Translations under genes and position numbers: made by a program
Notes under the pieces: generated by a model
The model's database searches: none
What the model saw: only the letters and a program-made list of their open reading frames with translations
Told to the model about the DNA's origin: nothing
NCBI RefSeq assembly: GCF_900091435.1
Contig: NZ_FMCS01000002.1
Location: 62,001 to 126,000 of the forward strand
Origin: Micromonospora chaiyaphumensis
Lineage (GTDB): Bacteria; Actinomycetota; Actinomycetes; Mycobacteriales; Micromonosporaceae
Reading direction: 5' to 3'
Length of the DNA stretch: 64,000 nt
In this document: positions 17,126 to 26,653 of the stretch, one piece after another
How positions within the stretch are numbered: position 1 is the stretch's first letter
Layout of the letters: each line of letters opens with the position of its first letter

Positions 17126-18240
17126 GCGGCACCCCCCGGCCGGGCCGCGTGCCGGGTGAAGGCGAGCGCGACCAACCGGTTCACCACCTCGGGGTAGTCG
17201 ACGCCGGACTCGGCCCACACCTTCGGGTACATCGAGTGCGCCGTGAAGCCCGGCAGGGTGTTCAGCTCGTTGACGAACAGGTCCCCGGTGGTCTCGTCGT
17301 AGAGGAAGTCCACCCGGGCCAGGCCCCAGCCGCCGATCGCCGTGAACGCCCGCACGGACAGCTCCCGGATCCGCTCGGTGACCTCGTCGGGCAGCGGCGC
17401 CGGGACGATCATCGGATCGGCGTCGCCGAAGTACTTCTGCCGGTAGTCGAACCAGCCGCCCGCGACCCGGACCTCGCCGACCGCCGACGCCTCCGGGTGC
17501 CAGCCGCCGAGCACGCCGCACTCCAGCTCCCGGCCGGTCACACCCTGCTCGACCAGCACCACGTGGTCGTGCCGCAGCGCCTCCTCGACGGCGTCCGCCA
17601 GGTCGTCGCCCTCGGCCACCCGGGAGATTCCGATGGAGGAGCCCATCCGGGCCGGCTTCACGAACAGCGGCCGGCGCAGCCCGACGACCAGCTTCTCCGG
17701 GTCCTCGGCGGCGCGCCAGGTCGGCGCGTCGAACCAGACGTGCGGGGTGGTCGGCACCCCCTCGGCGCGCAGCGCCCGCTTCATCGCCACCTTGTCCATC
17801 CCGACGGCGGAGGCGAGGATGCCGCACCCGACGTACGGCACCCCGAGCGATTCGAGCAGCCCCTGCACCACGCCGTCCTCGCCGTACGGGCCGTGCAGCA
17901 CCGGGAAGACCACGTCCAGCTCGGCGTGCACCGAGCCGGGCGCGTCGGCCGCGGTGACCGCCACCGTGCCGGCCCGCTCGCCGGCCCGCAGCTCCACGGC
18001 CGGGCCGGTCACCGGCAGCCGGTCGTCGATGGCCCGGCCCTCGCCCACGTGCGTGCAGCACTCGGTCAGCACCGGCTCCGGCACGAGCCGCATCCCGCCG
18101 GCGCGGGTGATCCCGAGCGCGACCACCTGGTGGCCCCGCTCCACCAGGGCACGGGCCACGCCGAGCGCCGAGGCGCAGGAGACCTCGTGCTCCGCCGACG
18201 GGCCACCGAACAGGACACCGATCCGCACCGCAGCCCTCAC
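17122..18240 (-). CDS. D-alanine-D-X ligase (Ddl/Van family)
   Basis: A 372-residue ATP-grasp ligase joining D-Ala to a second D-residue. Motifs: GGPSAEHEVSCASA, VFPVLHGPYGEDGVVQGLLE, GVPYVGCG, FVKPARMGSSIGIS and FVNELNTLPGFTAHSMYP. The GTG at 18240 overlaps the upstream stop by 4 bp. In the specificity loop the usual EAKY of D-Ala-D-Ala ligases is replaced by RQKY (WFDYRQKYFG), and the HQE of D-Ala-D-Lac enzymes is absent. Next to VanX and a racemase-like protein, D-Ala-D-Ser is a reasonable guess, but specificity cannot be settled by eye. No vanH-type lactate dehydrogenase is nearby. Confidence 0.85.
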   Translation of the reverse strand: MRAAVRIGVLFGGPSAEHEVSCASALGVARALVERGHQVVALGITRAGGMRLVPEPVLTECCTHVGEGRAIDDRLPVTGPAVELRAGERAGTVAVTAADAPGSVHAELDVVFPVLHGPYGEDGVVQGLLESLGVPYVGCGILASAVGMDKVAMKRALRAEGVPTTPHVWFDAPTWRAAEDPEKLVVGLRRPLFVKPARMGSSIGISRVAEGDDLADAVEEALRHDHVVLVEQGVTGRELECGVLGGWHPEASAVGEVRVAGGWFDYRQKYFGDADPMIVPAPLPDEVTERIRELSVRAFTAIGGWGLARVDFLYDETTGDLFVNELNTLPGFTAHSMYPKVWAESGVDYPEVVNRLVALAFTRHAARPGGAA

Positions 18241-20390
18241 GCCGCCACCCCTTCCATCCGAGCCAGGTCGGCGACGGGTCCGCCCGCCAGCCGGGCCACC
18301 AGCTCCGCCTCGACATTTCCGCCGGTCAGCACCACGCCGACCGTCCGGTACCGCGCCGGCCGCCCGCCCTCGGCGCCACCCGCCGACTGCGGCACGCCCT
18401 CGGGATCGCCCGAGCGCGCCGCCAGCCGCAGCGCGCCGGCCAGCCCGGCCGCCCCGGACGGCTCGACGAGCACCTTCAGCTCCAGGAGGAGCAGCCGGAA
18501 GGCCTCGGCGATCGCCTCGTCGTCGACCCGGACGACGCCCCGGACGGCGTCCCGCGCGATCGCGAACGGCAGGTCGCCGACGCAGCTCGGGCGCAGTCCG
18601 TCGGCGATCGTGGGCGCCGGGGCGACCGGGGTGGGCCGCCCGGCGGCGAGGCTGCGGGCCAGCGAGTCGCAGCCGACCGGCTCGACGCCGTACACCTCGA
18701 TCGGCGTGCCGGCGGCGGCCAGGCAGGCCCCCGCGACGCCGCCGCCCCCGCCCACCGGCACCACCAGGGCGTCCAGCGGGGTGCCGGCGCGTTCCGCCTC
18801 CTCGATCAGCTCCAGGCTGGCGCTGCCCTGCCCGGCCACCACGTCCGGGTGGTCGTACGCGTCGACCAGCGGGTGACCGTCGGCGTCGGCGAGCTGCCGG
18901 GCGGCGGCCAGCCGCTCCTCGACGGTGGTGCCGGCGAGGACGACCCGCGCCCCGGCAGCCCGGGCCCGGGCCACCTTCACGGGCGCGGCGTCGACCGGCA
19001 GCACGACGGTCGCGGCCAGCCCGTGCCGGCGGGCGGCGAGCGCCACCGCCACGGCGTGGTTGCCGGTGCTCTGCGCGACCACCCCGGTGTGGCCGTCCGC
19101 GGCGAGCCGGCCCACGGCGAGCATGGCGCCGCGCATCTTGTAGGAGCCCCCGGTCTGGAGGTTCTCCGCCTTGAGCAGGATCCGGGCGCCGGCCAGCCGG
19201 TCGATCGCCGGGCAGCTCAGCACGGGGGTACGCACCACCCGGCCGGACAGCCACCAGGCGGCCTCCTCGACGCGGGCCCGGTCCGGCAGGGCCGGAGCGT
19301 GGCTGCGGGACATGGTCTCTCCTTCTCGGTTGTGGTCGGTGCCGGCGCGGCGCGGCAGGTCGAACAGCCAGCGCGCGCCGGCCGCCGTGAGTCCCCGGTG
19401 GACGGCCAGGCTGAGCGCCAGCACCAGGGCGGTGAGCAGGACCGGATAGCCGGCCGCCAGCAGCACCCGCGCCGGCCGGTTCAGGTCGGCGACCGGGCCG
19501 GCGAGGAGCCGGTGCAGCAGGGCCAGCACCGGCATGTGGATCACGTAGATCGGCAGCGTCCGGCGGCCGAGCCGGGCGAGCGCCCCGCCGATCACCGGGA
19601 GCCGGGCCGCCCGGGCCGCGGCCGTGAGGCCGAACGCCACCGCGACGACCGACACCAGCAGCCAGACGCCGGGCCGGCTCTCGGCCCCGGCCAGGGCCAT
19701 GGCGGCCAGAGCCACGGCGTACGCGGTGCCCGTCGCGGCCAGGCGGCGGCCGGTCGCGCCGGCCGCCCAGCGCTGGAGGTGCGGCCGCAGGTGCACGCCG
19801 GCCAGGAAGAACACCAGGTTCTGGTAGACCTGCCCCCGGTTGCCGGGGCTGTTCAGCAGGCCGGTGGCCGCCACGGCGGAGAGCGCGCCCGAGGCCGCGA
19901 GCAGCACCGCCGGGTGGACCCGGCGCAGCGCCTTGGCCAGCGCGAAGTAGAGCGCCAGCGCGTACAGGTACCAGAGGTTGGAGGGCGTGACGGTGAGCTG
20001 CGCCAGCAGGCCGCCGAGGCCGGTGGCCCGGTCGGTCGGGAAGCCCGGCACGAGGGCCAGCAGGGCGGTGTGGACGAGCAACCAGGTGCCGTACAGGTAG
20101 AGGTTGCGGACGATCCGGGGGCGCCCGGCCACCCGCCACGGGCGGGCAACGGCGTTCGCCGCGAAGATCCCGGAGAGGGTGAAGAAGAGCGGCATCCGCA
20201 GCGGGAGCAGTTGCTCGCCGAGCAGCCCCCAGGCCCCCGGCACCGGCAGGTCGATCCGCCAGTCGATCCGCAGGTAGTGCTTCACGACGACGTGCCAGAG
20301 CACCACGAGGATGATGCAGGCGCCCTTGGCCACGTCGGCCCAGACCACCCGGTCGACCGGTGTCGCGCCCTGATCGGTACGGGTCGGCAC
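18237..20390 (-). CDS. membrane acyltransferase-3 fused to serine racemase/threonine dehydratase-like PLP enzyme
   Basis: One uninterrupted 717-residue frame starting GTG at 20390 with GGAGAGGAGA upstream. Residues about 15-345 are an acyltransferase-3 membrane domain with roughly ten hydrophobic helices (VAKGACIILVVLWHVV, RMPLFFTLSGIFAANAV, GRRTLPIYVIHMPVL). Residues about 360-717 are a fold-type-II PLP enzyme: Lys418 in GGSYKMRGA, QSTGNHAVAVA, phosphate-binding VPVGGGGGVAG and TIADGL, with no ACT domain. This resembles serine racemase or catabolic threonine dehydratase. VanT of D-Ser-type vancomycin resistance has the same membrane domain fused to an unrelated alanine-racemase fold. An internal ATG at 19313 with AAGGAGA upstream could also yield a free 358-residue enzyme. 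Confidence 0.82.
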   Translation of the reverse strand: MPTRTDQGATPVDRVVWADVAKGACIILVVLWHVVVKHYLRIDWRIDLPVPGAWGLLGEQLLPLRMPLFFTLSGIFAANAVARPWRVAGRPRIVRNLYLYGTWLLVHTALLALVPGFPTDRATGLGGLLAQLTVTPSNLWYLYALALYFALAKALRRVHPAVLLAASGALSAVAATGLLNSPGNRGQVYQNLVFFLAGVHLRPHLQRWAAGATGRRLAATGTAYAVALAAMALAGAESRPGVWLLVSVVAVAFGLTAAARAARLPVIGGALARLGRRTLPIYVIHMPVLALLHRLLAGPVADLNRPARVLLAAGYPVLLTALVLALSLAVHRGLTAAGARWLFDLPRRAGTDHNREGETMSRSHAPALPDRARVEEAAWWLSGRVVRTPVLSCPAIDRLAGARILLKAENLQTGGSYKMRGAMLAVGRLAADGHTGVVAQSTGNHAVAVALAARRHGLAATVVLPVDAAPVKVARARAAGARVVLAGTTVEERLAAARQLADADGHPLVDAYDHPDVVAGQGSASLELIEEAERAGTPLDALVVPVGGGGGVAGACLAAAGTPIEVYGVEPVGCDSLARSLAAGRPTPVAPAPTIADGLRPSCVGDLPFAIARDAVRGVVRVDDEAIAEAFRLLLLELKVLVEPSGAAGLAGALRLAARSGDPEGVPQSAGGAEGGRPARYRTVGVVLTGGNVEAELVARLAGGPVADLARMEGVAA

Positions 20391-20490
20391 GGCGGTCTCC
20401 TCTCCCGGCGTCGCACGCCGTGGGTCGTTTTCGGGCAGGTGTCATCGCGGGACGCCGCACGGGCGGCTCCCGGGATCTCCGAGGGGTGGG

Positions 20491-21543
20491 TCAGCGCACG
20501 GCGGGTAGCTGGACGTCGACCCGCAGGCCGCCGTCCTCGCCGGGGCGGGCGGCGATGATGCCGTCGTGCGCCTGCGTGATCGAGCGGGCGATGGCCAGGC
20601 CGAGCCCGGCCCCGCCGCCCTGGTTGGTCCGGTCCCGGGCCAGGCGCCGGAAGGGTTCGAAGAGGCCGGCGACGGCCTCGCCCGGCACGGCCTGGCCGGT
20701 GTTGAGGACGGTCAGCGCCGGGTCCCCGCCCACGGTGACGGTGAGCCGGCCGCCGGGCCGGTTGTACTTGATGCCGTTCTCCACCAGGTTGCCGACGAGG
20801 CGCTCCAGCAGCACCCGCTCACCCGGCACGACCCGGGGCGCCAGCCGGCTCTCCACGGTCACCCCGGCCTCGGCCGCCCGGTCCGCGTACGCGGCCAGGA
20901 CGGTGGTGACGATCTCGTCGAGGCGCTGCGGGGTGGAGGAGCGCAGCCCCTGGTCGCTCTCGCTGAGCGCGAGCAGGCCCTCGATGAGCCGTTCGTTGCG
21001 CTCGTTGGTGGCCAGCAGCTGGGCCGTGAGCAGGTCGAGCTGCTCGGCGGTGAGCGACTGGGCCATGCCGACCTCGATGAGCGTCCGCTGCACGGCGAGG
21101 GGCGTGCGCAGCTCGTGCGAGGCGTTCGCGGCGAACCGCCGCTGCCCCTCGTAGCCGGCCGTGACCCGGTCCATCATGTCGTCGATGGCGCGGGCCAGCC
21201 GGGCCAGCTCGTCGCGGCCACCGCGGCGGATCCGGTGGCCGAGGTTCTGCGGCCCGAGGTCGGCGATCGGATCGGCGAGGTCGCGCACCGGGCGCAGGCA
21301 CCAGCGGGCCGCGCCCCAGACCGCGAACACACCGGCCAGCAGAATTAGCAGCTCGATCAGCCCGGGAAGCACCGGGATGAGCGGGCGGGCGGGCTCGCAC
21401 ACCGCGCCGACCGTCTGCAGGTCGCAGAACGCCTGCGCCCGCCACCACACCCCGGCGAGCAGCTGCTTGCCGAGGCCGGGCAGCCAGTAGCCACCGAGCA
21501 GGGCGAGCGCCCCGACCAGCAGGACGCGGCGGCGGGGGCTCAC
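20491..21543 (-). CDS. sensor histidine kinase
   Basis: A 350-residue kinase. Two membrane segments (about 5-25 and 50-75) enclose a short extracellular loop with two cysteines (FCDLQTVGAVCEP). A HAMP-like region follows, then the HisKA box HELRTPLAV with phospho-acceptor His143, the N box (NLVENGIKYN) and the G box (GGGAGLGLAIARS). The GTG at 21543 overlaps the response-regulator stop by 4 bp. It lies upstream of the acyltransferase-racemase, ligase and VanX genes on the same strand, the position held by VanS. The small sensing loop is similar in size to that of actinomycete VanS proteins. The ligand is unknown. Confidence 0.9.
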   Translation of the reverse strand: MSPRRRVLLVGALALLGGYWLPGLGKQLLAGVWWRAQAFCDLQTVGAVCEPARPLIPVLPGLIELLILLAGVFAVWGAARWCLRPVRDLADPIADLGPQNLGHRIRRGGRDELARLARAIDDMMDRVTAGYEGQRRFAANASHELRTPLAVQRTLIEVGMAQSLTAEQLDLLTAQLLATNERNERLIEGLLALSESDQGLRSSTPQRLDEIVTTVLAAYADRAAEAGVTVESRLAPRVVPGERVLLERLVGNLVENGIKYNRPGGRLTVTVGGDPALTVLNTGQAVPGEAVAGLFEPFRRLARDRTNQGGGAGLGLAIARSITQAHDGIIAARPGEDGGLRVDVQLPAVR

Positions 21544-22205
21544 GCCGGCTCGCCGATCCGGTAGCCGGCCTTCGGCACGGTGTGGATGACCGAGGGCTGG
21601 CCGAGCTTCTTGCGCAGCGTCATCACGGTGACCCGCACCGCGTTGGTGAACGGGTCGGCGAACTCGTCCCAGGCCTGTTCGAGCAGCTCCTCGGCGCTGA
21701 CCACGCCGCCGCCGGCGCGCATGAGCACGTGCAGGACGGCGAACTCCTTGGGGCTCAGGCCGAGCGGCCGCCCGTCGCGGGTGACGGTGTGCCGGGCCAC
21801 GTCGAGCACCACCCCGTGCCGCTCCAGCACCGGCGGCACCGCCGGGGCGGACCGCCGGCCCAGCGCCTGCACCCGGGCCACCAGCTCGGCGAAGGCGAAC
21901 GGCTTGGTCAGGTAGTCGTCGGCGCCCAGCCCGAGACCGGCCACCCGGTCCCGGATGCCGGCGGCGGCGGTGAGCAGCAGCACCCGGGTGCCGGCGTCGG
22001 ACCCGGCGAGGCTGCGGCACACCTCGTCGCCGGTGGCGCCGGGCATGTCCCGGTCCAGCACGGCCACGTCGTACCGGTTGACCCCGATCCGCTCCAGCGC
22101 GCCGTCGCCGTCGTAGCAGACGTCGACCGCCATCGAGAAGCGACGCAGCCCCTCGGCGACCGTGTCCGCCAGCAACCGCTCGTCGTCCGCCACCAACACC
22201 CGCAC
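21540..22205 (-). CDS. OmpR/PhoB-family response regulator
   Basis: A 221-residue regulator. The receiver domain (about 1-115) has the acidic pair in VADDERLL, phospho-acceptor Asp51 in VLDRDMPG, Thr in LLLTAAAG and Lys in DDYLTKPFAF. The winged-helix output domain follows, with LGLSPKEFAVLHVLM and VRVTVMTLRKKLG. I start at the GTG at 22205, immediately before the receiver; longer in-frame starts add an unconserved tail. It is the first gene of the five-gene envelope cluster. About 180 bp upstream to the next gene probably holds the promoter; no clear operator was seen. Confidence 0.9.
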   Translation of the reverse strand: MRVLVADDERLLADTVAEGLRRFSMAVDVCYDGDGALERIGVNRYDVAVLDRDMPGATGDEVCRSLAGSDAGTRVLLLTAAAGIRDRVAGLGLGADDYLTKPFAFAELVARVQALGRRSAPAVPPVLERHGVVLDVARHTVTRDGRPLGLSPKEFAVLHVLMRAGGGVVSAEELLEQAWDEFADPFTNAVRVTVMTLRKKLGQPSVIHTVPKAGYRIGEPA

Positions 22206-22386
22206 CGCTGTCCGCTCCCCCGTGCTCCTCGTCCGTCCCGCATACGGTCCCAGGCAGGAGATAAGGGTTCCGTAAGCGCCGCCGGAGCAATCCTCCACGC
22301 CGGCGGCGACCCGGCGGTCCCCGTCGCGCCGTCTGCGGCGTTCGTCCCGGCCGGAGGGGCCGGCGGAGGCTGGGGAGTGAGCCGGA

Positions 22387-23247
22387 TCACTGCGGGCGCT
22401 TGATCCCCAGGGTGCTCTGCACCGGGAGCAGTCCGGTGGCCACGACGGCCTGGGTGAGCGGGGCGACGAGCTGGGCGAACCGGCCGACGGCCGGCCCGAG
22501 TGCCCGCCACGGCGCGGCGGCCAGCTCGTCGGTCCGTCGCTCGACCTCGTCTCGGAGCCGCCGGCCGGCCTCGGTGGCCGTGCCGTCGCCGTCGACCAGG
22601 CCCCGGGTGGCCAGCCGGTCGCGGGCGGCGGCCCACTCCTCGGCGGTCCACCGGCGGCTGGCGAAGACCTCCGCGGGGGCGGCGCCGACGGCGGCGAAGG
22701 AGACCAGCGACTCGGCCGGGTCCAGCCCGGCGCTGCGCAGCGCCGCGATGTGCCCGTCGCCCCGGTGCTCGCGCAGGATCGTGGTGGCCTGCCAGAGCGC
22801 CAGGTGCGGCGCGTCCGGCCAGGGCAGGTCGGCGTTGGCGGCGGCGAGGGGGCGGCCGCCCAGGTCGGCGGCGCGGACCGCGCGGCGGGCCAGGGCGGCG
22901 GCCTCAGCCAGCTCGGCCGACTCGACCCGGTCGCCGAGCAGGGCGCGCAGCGCCCGGTCCACCCCGGACAGCCGGGCGGCGAGCACCTTGGCCGGGTCGG
23001 CGGTGGCCCAGACGGCCGGCACGTACTCGGCGACCATCCGGGGACTGAAGCTGTAGTAGGTGGCGGAGACCAGGTTCGGGCCGGCCGCGCCGAGCGGGGC
23101 GCTGCGCAGCGCGAAGTAGCCGGGCCAGCGCTCCCCGGTCGGCAGGCCGAGCGCGGCCGCCTCCTCGGTCAGCTCGGGCGCGTAGTAGACCAGCGCGTGC
23201 ACGGGCTCGACGAGCTGCCACATCTTCCGGACCGCCGCCAGTTCCAT
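22387..23247 (-). CDS. SCO6745 / SalK family protein
   Basis: A 286-residue protein of the actinobacterial SCO6745 (SalK-like) family, of uncertain function. The ATG at 23247 has GGGAGG upstream. The N-terminus MWQLVEPVHALVYYAPEL and the central YYSFSPRMVAEYVPAVW are family hallmarks. Toward the C-terminus a helix-turn-helix-like section (RWTAEEWAAARDRLATRGLV, then TEAGRRLRDEVERRTDEL) resembles MarR-type wings. It is divergent from a GAF-domain regulator across a region with a large inverted repeat. It may act as a regulator or a small-molecule binder. Confidence 0.75.
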   Translation of the reverse strand: MELAAVRKMWQLVEPVHALVYYAPELTEEAAALGLPTGERWPGYFALRSAPLGAAGPNLVSATYYSFSPRMVAEYVPAVWATADPAKVLAARLSGVDRALRALLGDRVESAELAEAAALARRAVRAADLGGRPLAAANADLPWPDAPHLALWQATTILREHRGDGHIAALRSAGLDPAESLVSFAAVGAAPAEVFASRRWTAEEWAAARDRLATRGLVDGDGTATEAGRRLRDEVERRTDELAAAPWRALGPAVGRFAQLVAPLTQAVVATGLLPVQSTLGIKRPQ

Positions 23248-23266
23248 CTCGACCTCCCGATCGCAT

Positions 23267-23315
23267 CTTGTCGTTGTCAAGTTTGCGGTCGGCGGAGAAA
23301 CTTGTCAACGACAAG
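23267..23315. promoter_or_regulatory. large inverted repeat in a divergent promoter
   Basis: CTTGTCGTTGTCAAGTTT at 23267-23284 is exactly complementary to 23298-23315, giving 18-bp perfect arms 13 nt apart. Each arm is itself nearly palindromic (TTGTC-N3-GACAA). The element lies just upstream of the SCO6745-type gene and faces the GAF regulator. Two dimer sites of a TetR- or MarR-type repressor fit the symmetry. The first 13 bases recur at 54497-54509. Confidence 0.7.
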
Positions 23316-23376
23316 TTGGCCCGGCGCTTGGCGATCGGCGGTGAGCTGGGTCACCATGGGCGCGAGGAGGTCGCCG

Positions 23377-24660
23377 ATGGCTGACCCGTGGCTCGCCCTG
23401 GAATTCGGTGCCGATCCGGCGGAGCGGATCGCGCAGGTCGGCGCCGCCCACGAAGCGTTCCTCACCGCCGGCACCACCACCGGCCGGGTCCGCGACGTCG
23501 TCCGCCGGTCCTGGGAGCGGTCCGCGCTGCTCGACCCCGAGGCCACCGCCCCGGTCGACCTCACCGACGACGCGCTGGCGAGCTACCGCGCCGCGCACCC
23601 CCTGCACCGCGTGCTGCCCCTCTTCCGCGACCTGCTCGGCGGCATCGCGCTCGACGGCGCGCACCTCATGGCGGTGTGCGACGCCGACGGGCGGCTGCTC
23701 TGGGTGGAGGGGCATCCCGGCGTGCTCCGGCACGCCGAGCGGATGAACTTCGTGCCCGGCGCCCGGTGGGACGAGGCCCACGCCGGCACCAACGCGCCCG
23801 GCACCGCCCTCGCGGTCGACCACAGCGTGCAGATCTTCGCCACCGAGCACTTCGTCCGGCCGGTGCAGCGCTGGACCTGCGCGGCCGCCCCGATCCACGA
23901 CCCCACGACCGGCCGGCTGCTCGGTGCCGTCGACATCACCGGCGGGAACCACCTGGCCACTCCGCAGAGCCTGGCCCTGGTCCGCGCCACCGCCCGGGCC
24001 GCCGAGGCGTTCCTGGCCGGCGCCGCCCCCGCCGAACCCGATGTGCTGCACGTCGCCGCGCTCGGCCGCGACGAGGCGGAACTGCGCGTCGGCGGCCGGC
24101 GGATCCGGCTCGGCCGGCGGCACAGCGAGCTGCTCGTGCTGCTCCTCGACCACCCCGAGGGGCGCACCGGGGAACAGCTCGGCCTCGACCTCTACGGCGA
24201 CGACCGGCTGCACCCCGTCACCCTGCGCGCCGAACTGTCCCGGCTGCGCCGGGCGCTCGGCGACGAGCTGCTCGACTCCCGCCCGTACCGGCTGCGGCCG
24301 GCCGTGCGCGCGGACTTCCGTACCGTCACCGAACTGCTCGAACGCGGCGACGCGGCGGGGGCGCTGCGGGCGTACCGCGGGCCCCTGCTGCCCGGCTCGG
24401 ACGCGCCGGGAGTGGCGCGACTGCGCCGGCTGGTCGACGGCCAGCTCCGCGCGGCCGTGCTGGCCGCCGCCGACCCGGCGCTGCTCGCCGCCTGGACCGC
24501 GACGCCCGCCGGCGCCGACGACCTCACCGCCTGGCAGGCCCTGGCCCGGGCGTTGCCGCCGGGCGCGCCGCGCCGGCCCCTCGCCCTGGCCCGGGCCCGC
24601 CAGCTCGCCGAGGAGTACGACCTGCCGCGCGCAACGTTGCTGCAACGTCGCGGAAACTAA
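23377..24660 (+). CDS. GAF-domain transcriptional regulator of the aldehyde dehydrogenase operon
   Basis: A 427-residue regulator starting ATG at 23377 with GGAGG upstream. The N-terminal part (VRRSWERSA, then GAF-type HLMAVCDADGRLLWVEGH, WDEAHAGTNAPGTAL and AAPIHDPTTGRLLGAVDITG) matches AcoR-like actinobacterial activators. There is no AAA+ sigma-54 domain. The C-terminus instead has a winged-helix-like segment (GEQLGLDLYGDDRLHPVTLRAELSRLRRALGDELLDS) resembling SARP/BTAD-type output. The exaC-like gene follows by 40 nt, so control of aldehyde oxidation is likely. Confidence 0.85.
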   Translation: MADPWLALEFGADPAERIAQVGAAHEAFLTAGTTTGRVRDVVRRSWERSALLDPEATAPVDLTDDALASYRAAHPLHRVLPLFRDLLGGIALDGAHLMAVCDADGRLLWVEGHPGVLRHAERMNFVPGARWDEAHAGTNAPGTALAVDHSVQIFATEHFVRPVQRWTCAAAPIHDPTTGRLLGAVDITGGNHLATPQSLALVRATARAAEAFLAGAAPAEPDVLHVAALGRDEAELRVGGRRIRLGRRHSELLVLLLDHPEGRTGEQLGLDLYGDDRLHPVTLRAELSRLRRALGDELLDSRPYRLRPAVRADFRTVTELLERGDAAGALRAYRGPLLPGSDAPGVARLRRLVDGQLRAAVLAAADPALLAAWTATPAGADDLTAWQALARALPPGAPRRPLALARARQLAEEYDLPRATLLQRRGN

Positions 24661-24692
24661 CGTGCCCGCCGTCCACCCCTGACGGACGGCGG
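24631..24692 (+). promoter_or_regulatory. palindrome and hairpin ahead of the aldehyde dehydrogenase gene
   Basis: GCAACGTTGC at 24631-24640 is a perfect palindrome, followed by TGCAACGT at 24641. Further on, CCGCCGTCC (24666-24674) pairs with GGACGGCGG (24684-24692). The 3' arm abuts and overlaps the GGAGG ribosome site at 24691-24695. It could be a regulator site plus a hairpin that limits translation or ends upstream transcripts. Confidence 0.4.
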
Positions 24693-24700
24693 AGGTACCC

Positions 24701-26205
<1,505 letters not shown>

Positions 26206-26206
<1 letters not shown>

Positions 26207-26553
26207 TGGGTGACCCCGTCACCCTGACGCCCGCGGCGGCCGGACTCATCCGGTCGCTGCGGGCGGCCCACGGGCCGATCATGTTCCACCAGTCCGGCGG
26301 CTGCTGCGACGGCAGCGCCCCGATGTGCTACCCGGCCGGCGAGTTCCGCACCGGCGGCTCGGACGTGCTGCTCGCCTCGCTGGAGGTGGACGGGGTGCCC
26401 GAGCCGGTCGAGTTCTGGATGTCCACCGCCCAGTGGGAGCTGTGGAAACACACCCGGCTCACGGTCGACGTGGTGCCCGGCCGGGGCAGCGGCTTCTCCC
26501 TGGAGGCCCCGGAAGGCGTCCGCTTCCTCATCCGCTCCCACCTCGCCCCCTGA
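26206..26553 (+). CDS. DUF779 family protein
   Basis: A 115-residue protein whose ATG shares one base with the exaC stop (TGATG), so translation is coupled. The conserved cysteine-rich segment MFHQSGGCCDGSAPMCYP (about 25-42) and EFWMSTAQWELWKHT identify DUF779. This family regularly follows acetaldehyde dehydrogenase genes; its role is unknown, though the cysteines suggest metal binding or redox handling. Confidence 0.9.
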
Positions 26554-26653
26554 CTGTCCGAGATCTTCCAGCTCCCTGGCGCCGCGCCGGTGGGATGCTG
26601 ACGCCGGTCCACATCGGAGCAGCTTCCCACCACCGCCAGACAGGAGCCCGCGC

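Noticed and set aside
16490..20390. Complete vanHAX (D-Ala-D-Lac) operon
   Set aside because: No D-lactate dehydrogenase is present and the ligase lacks the HQE motif; a D-Ser-type or other scheme fits better.
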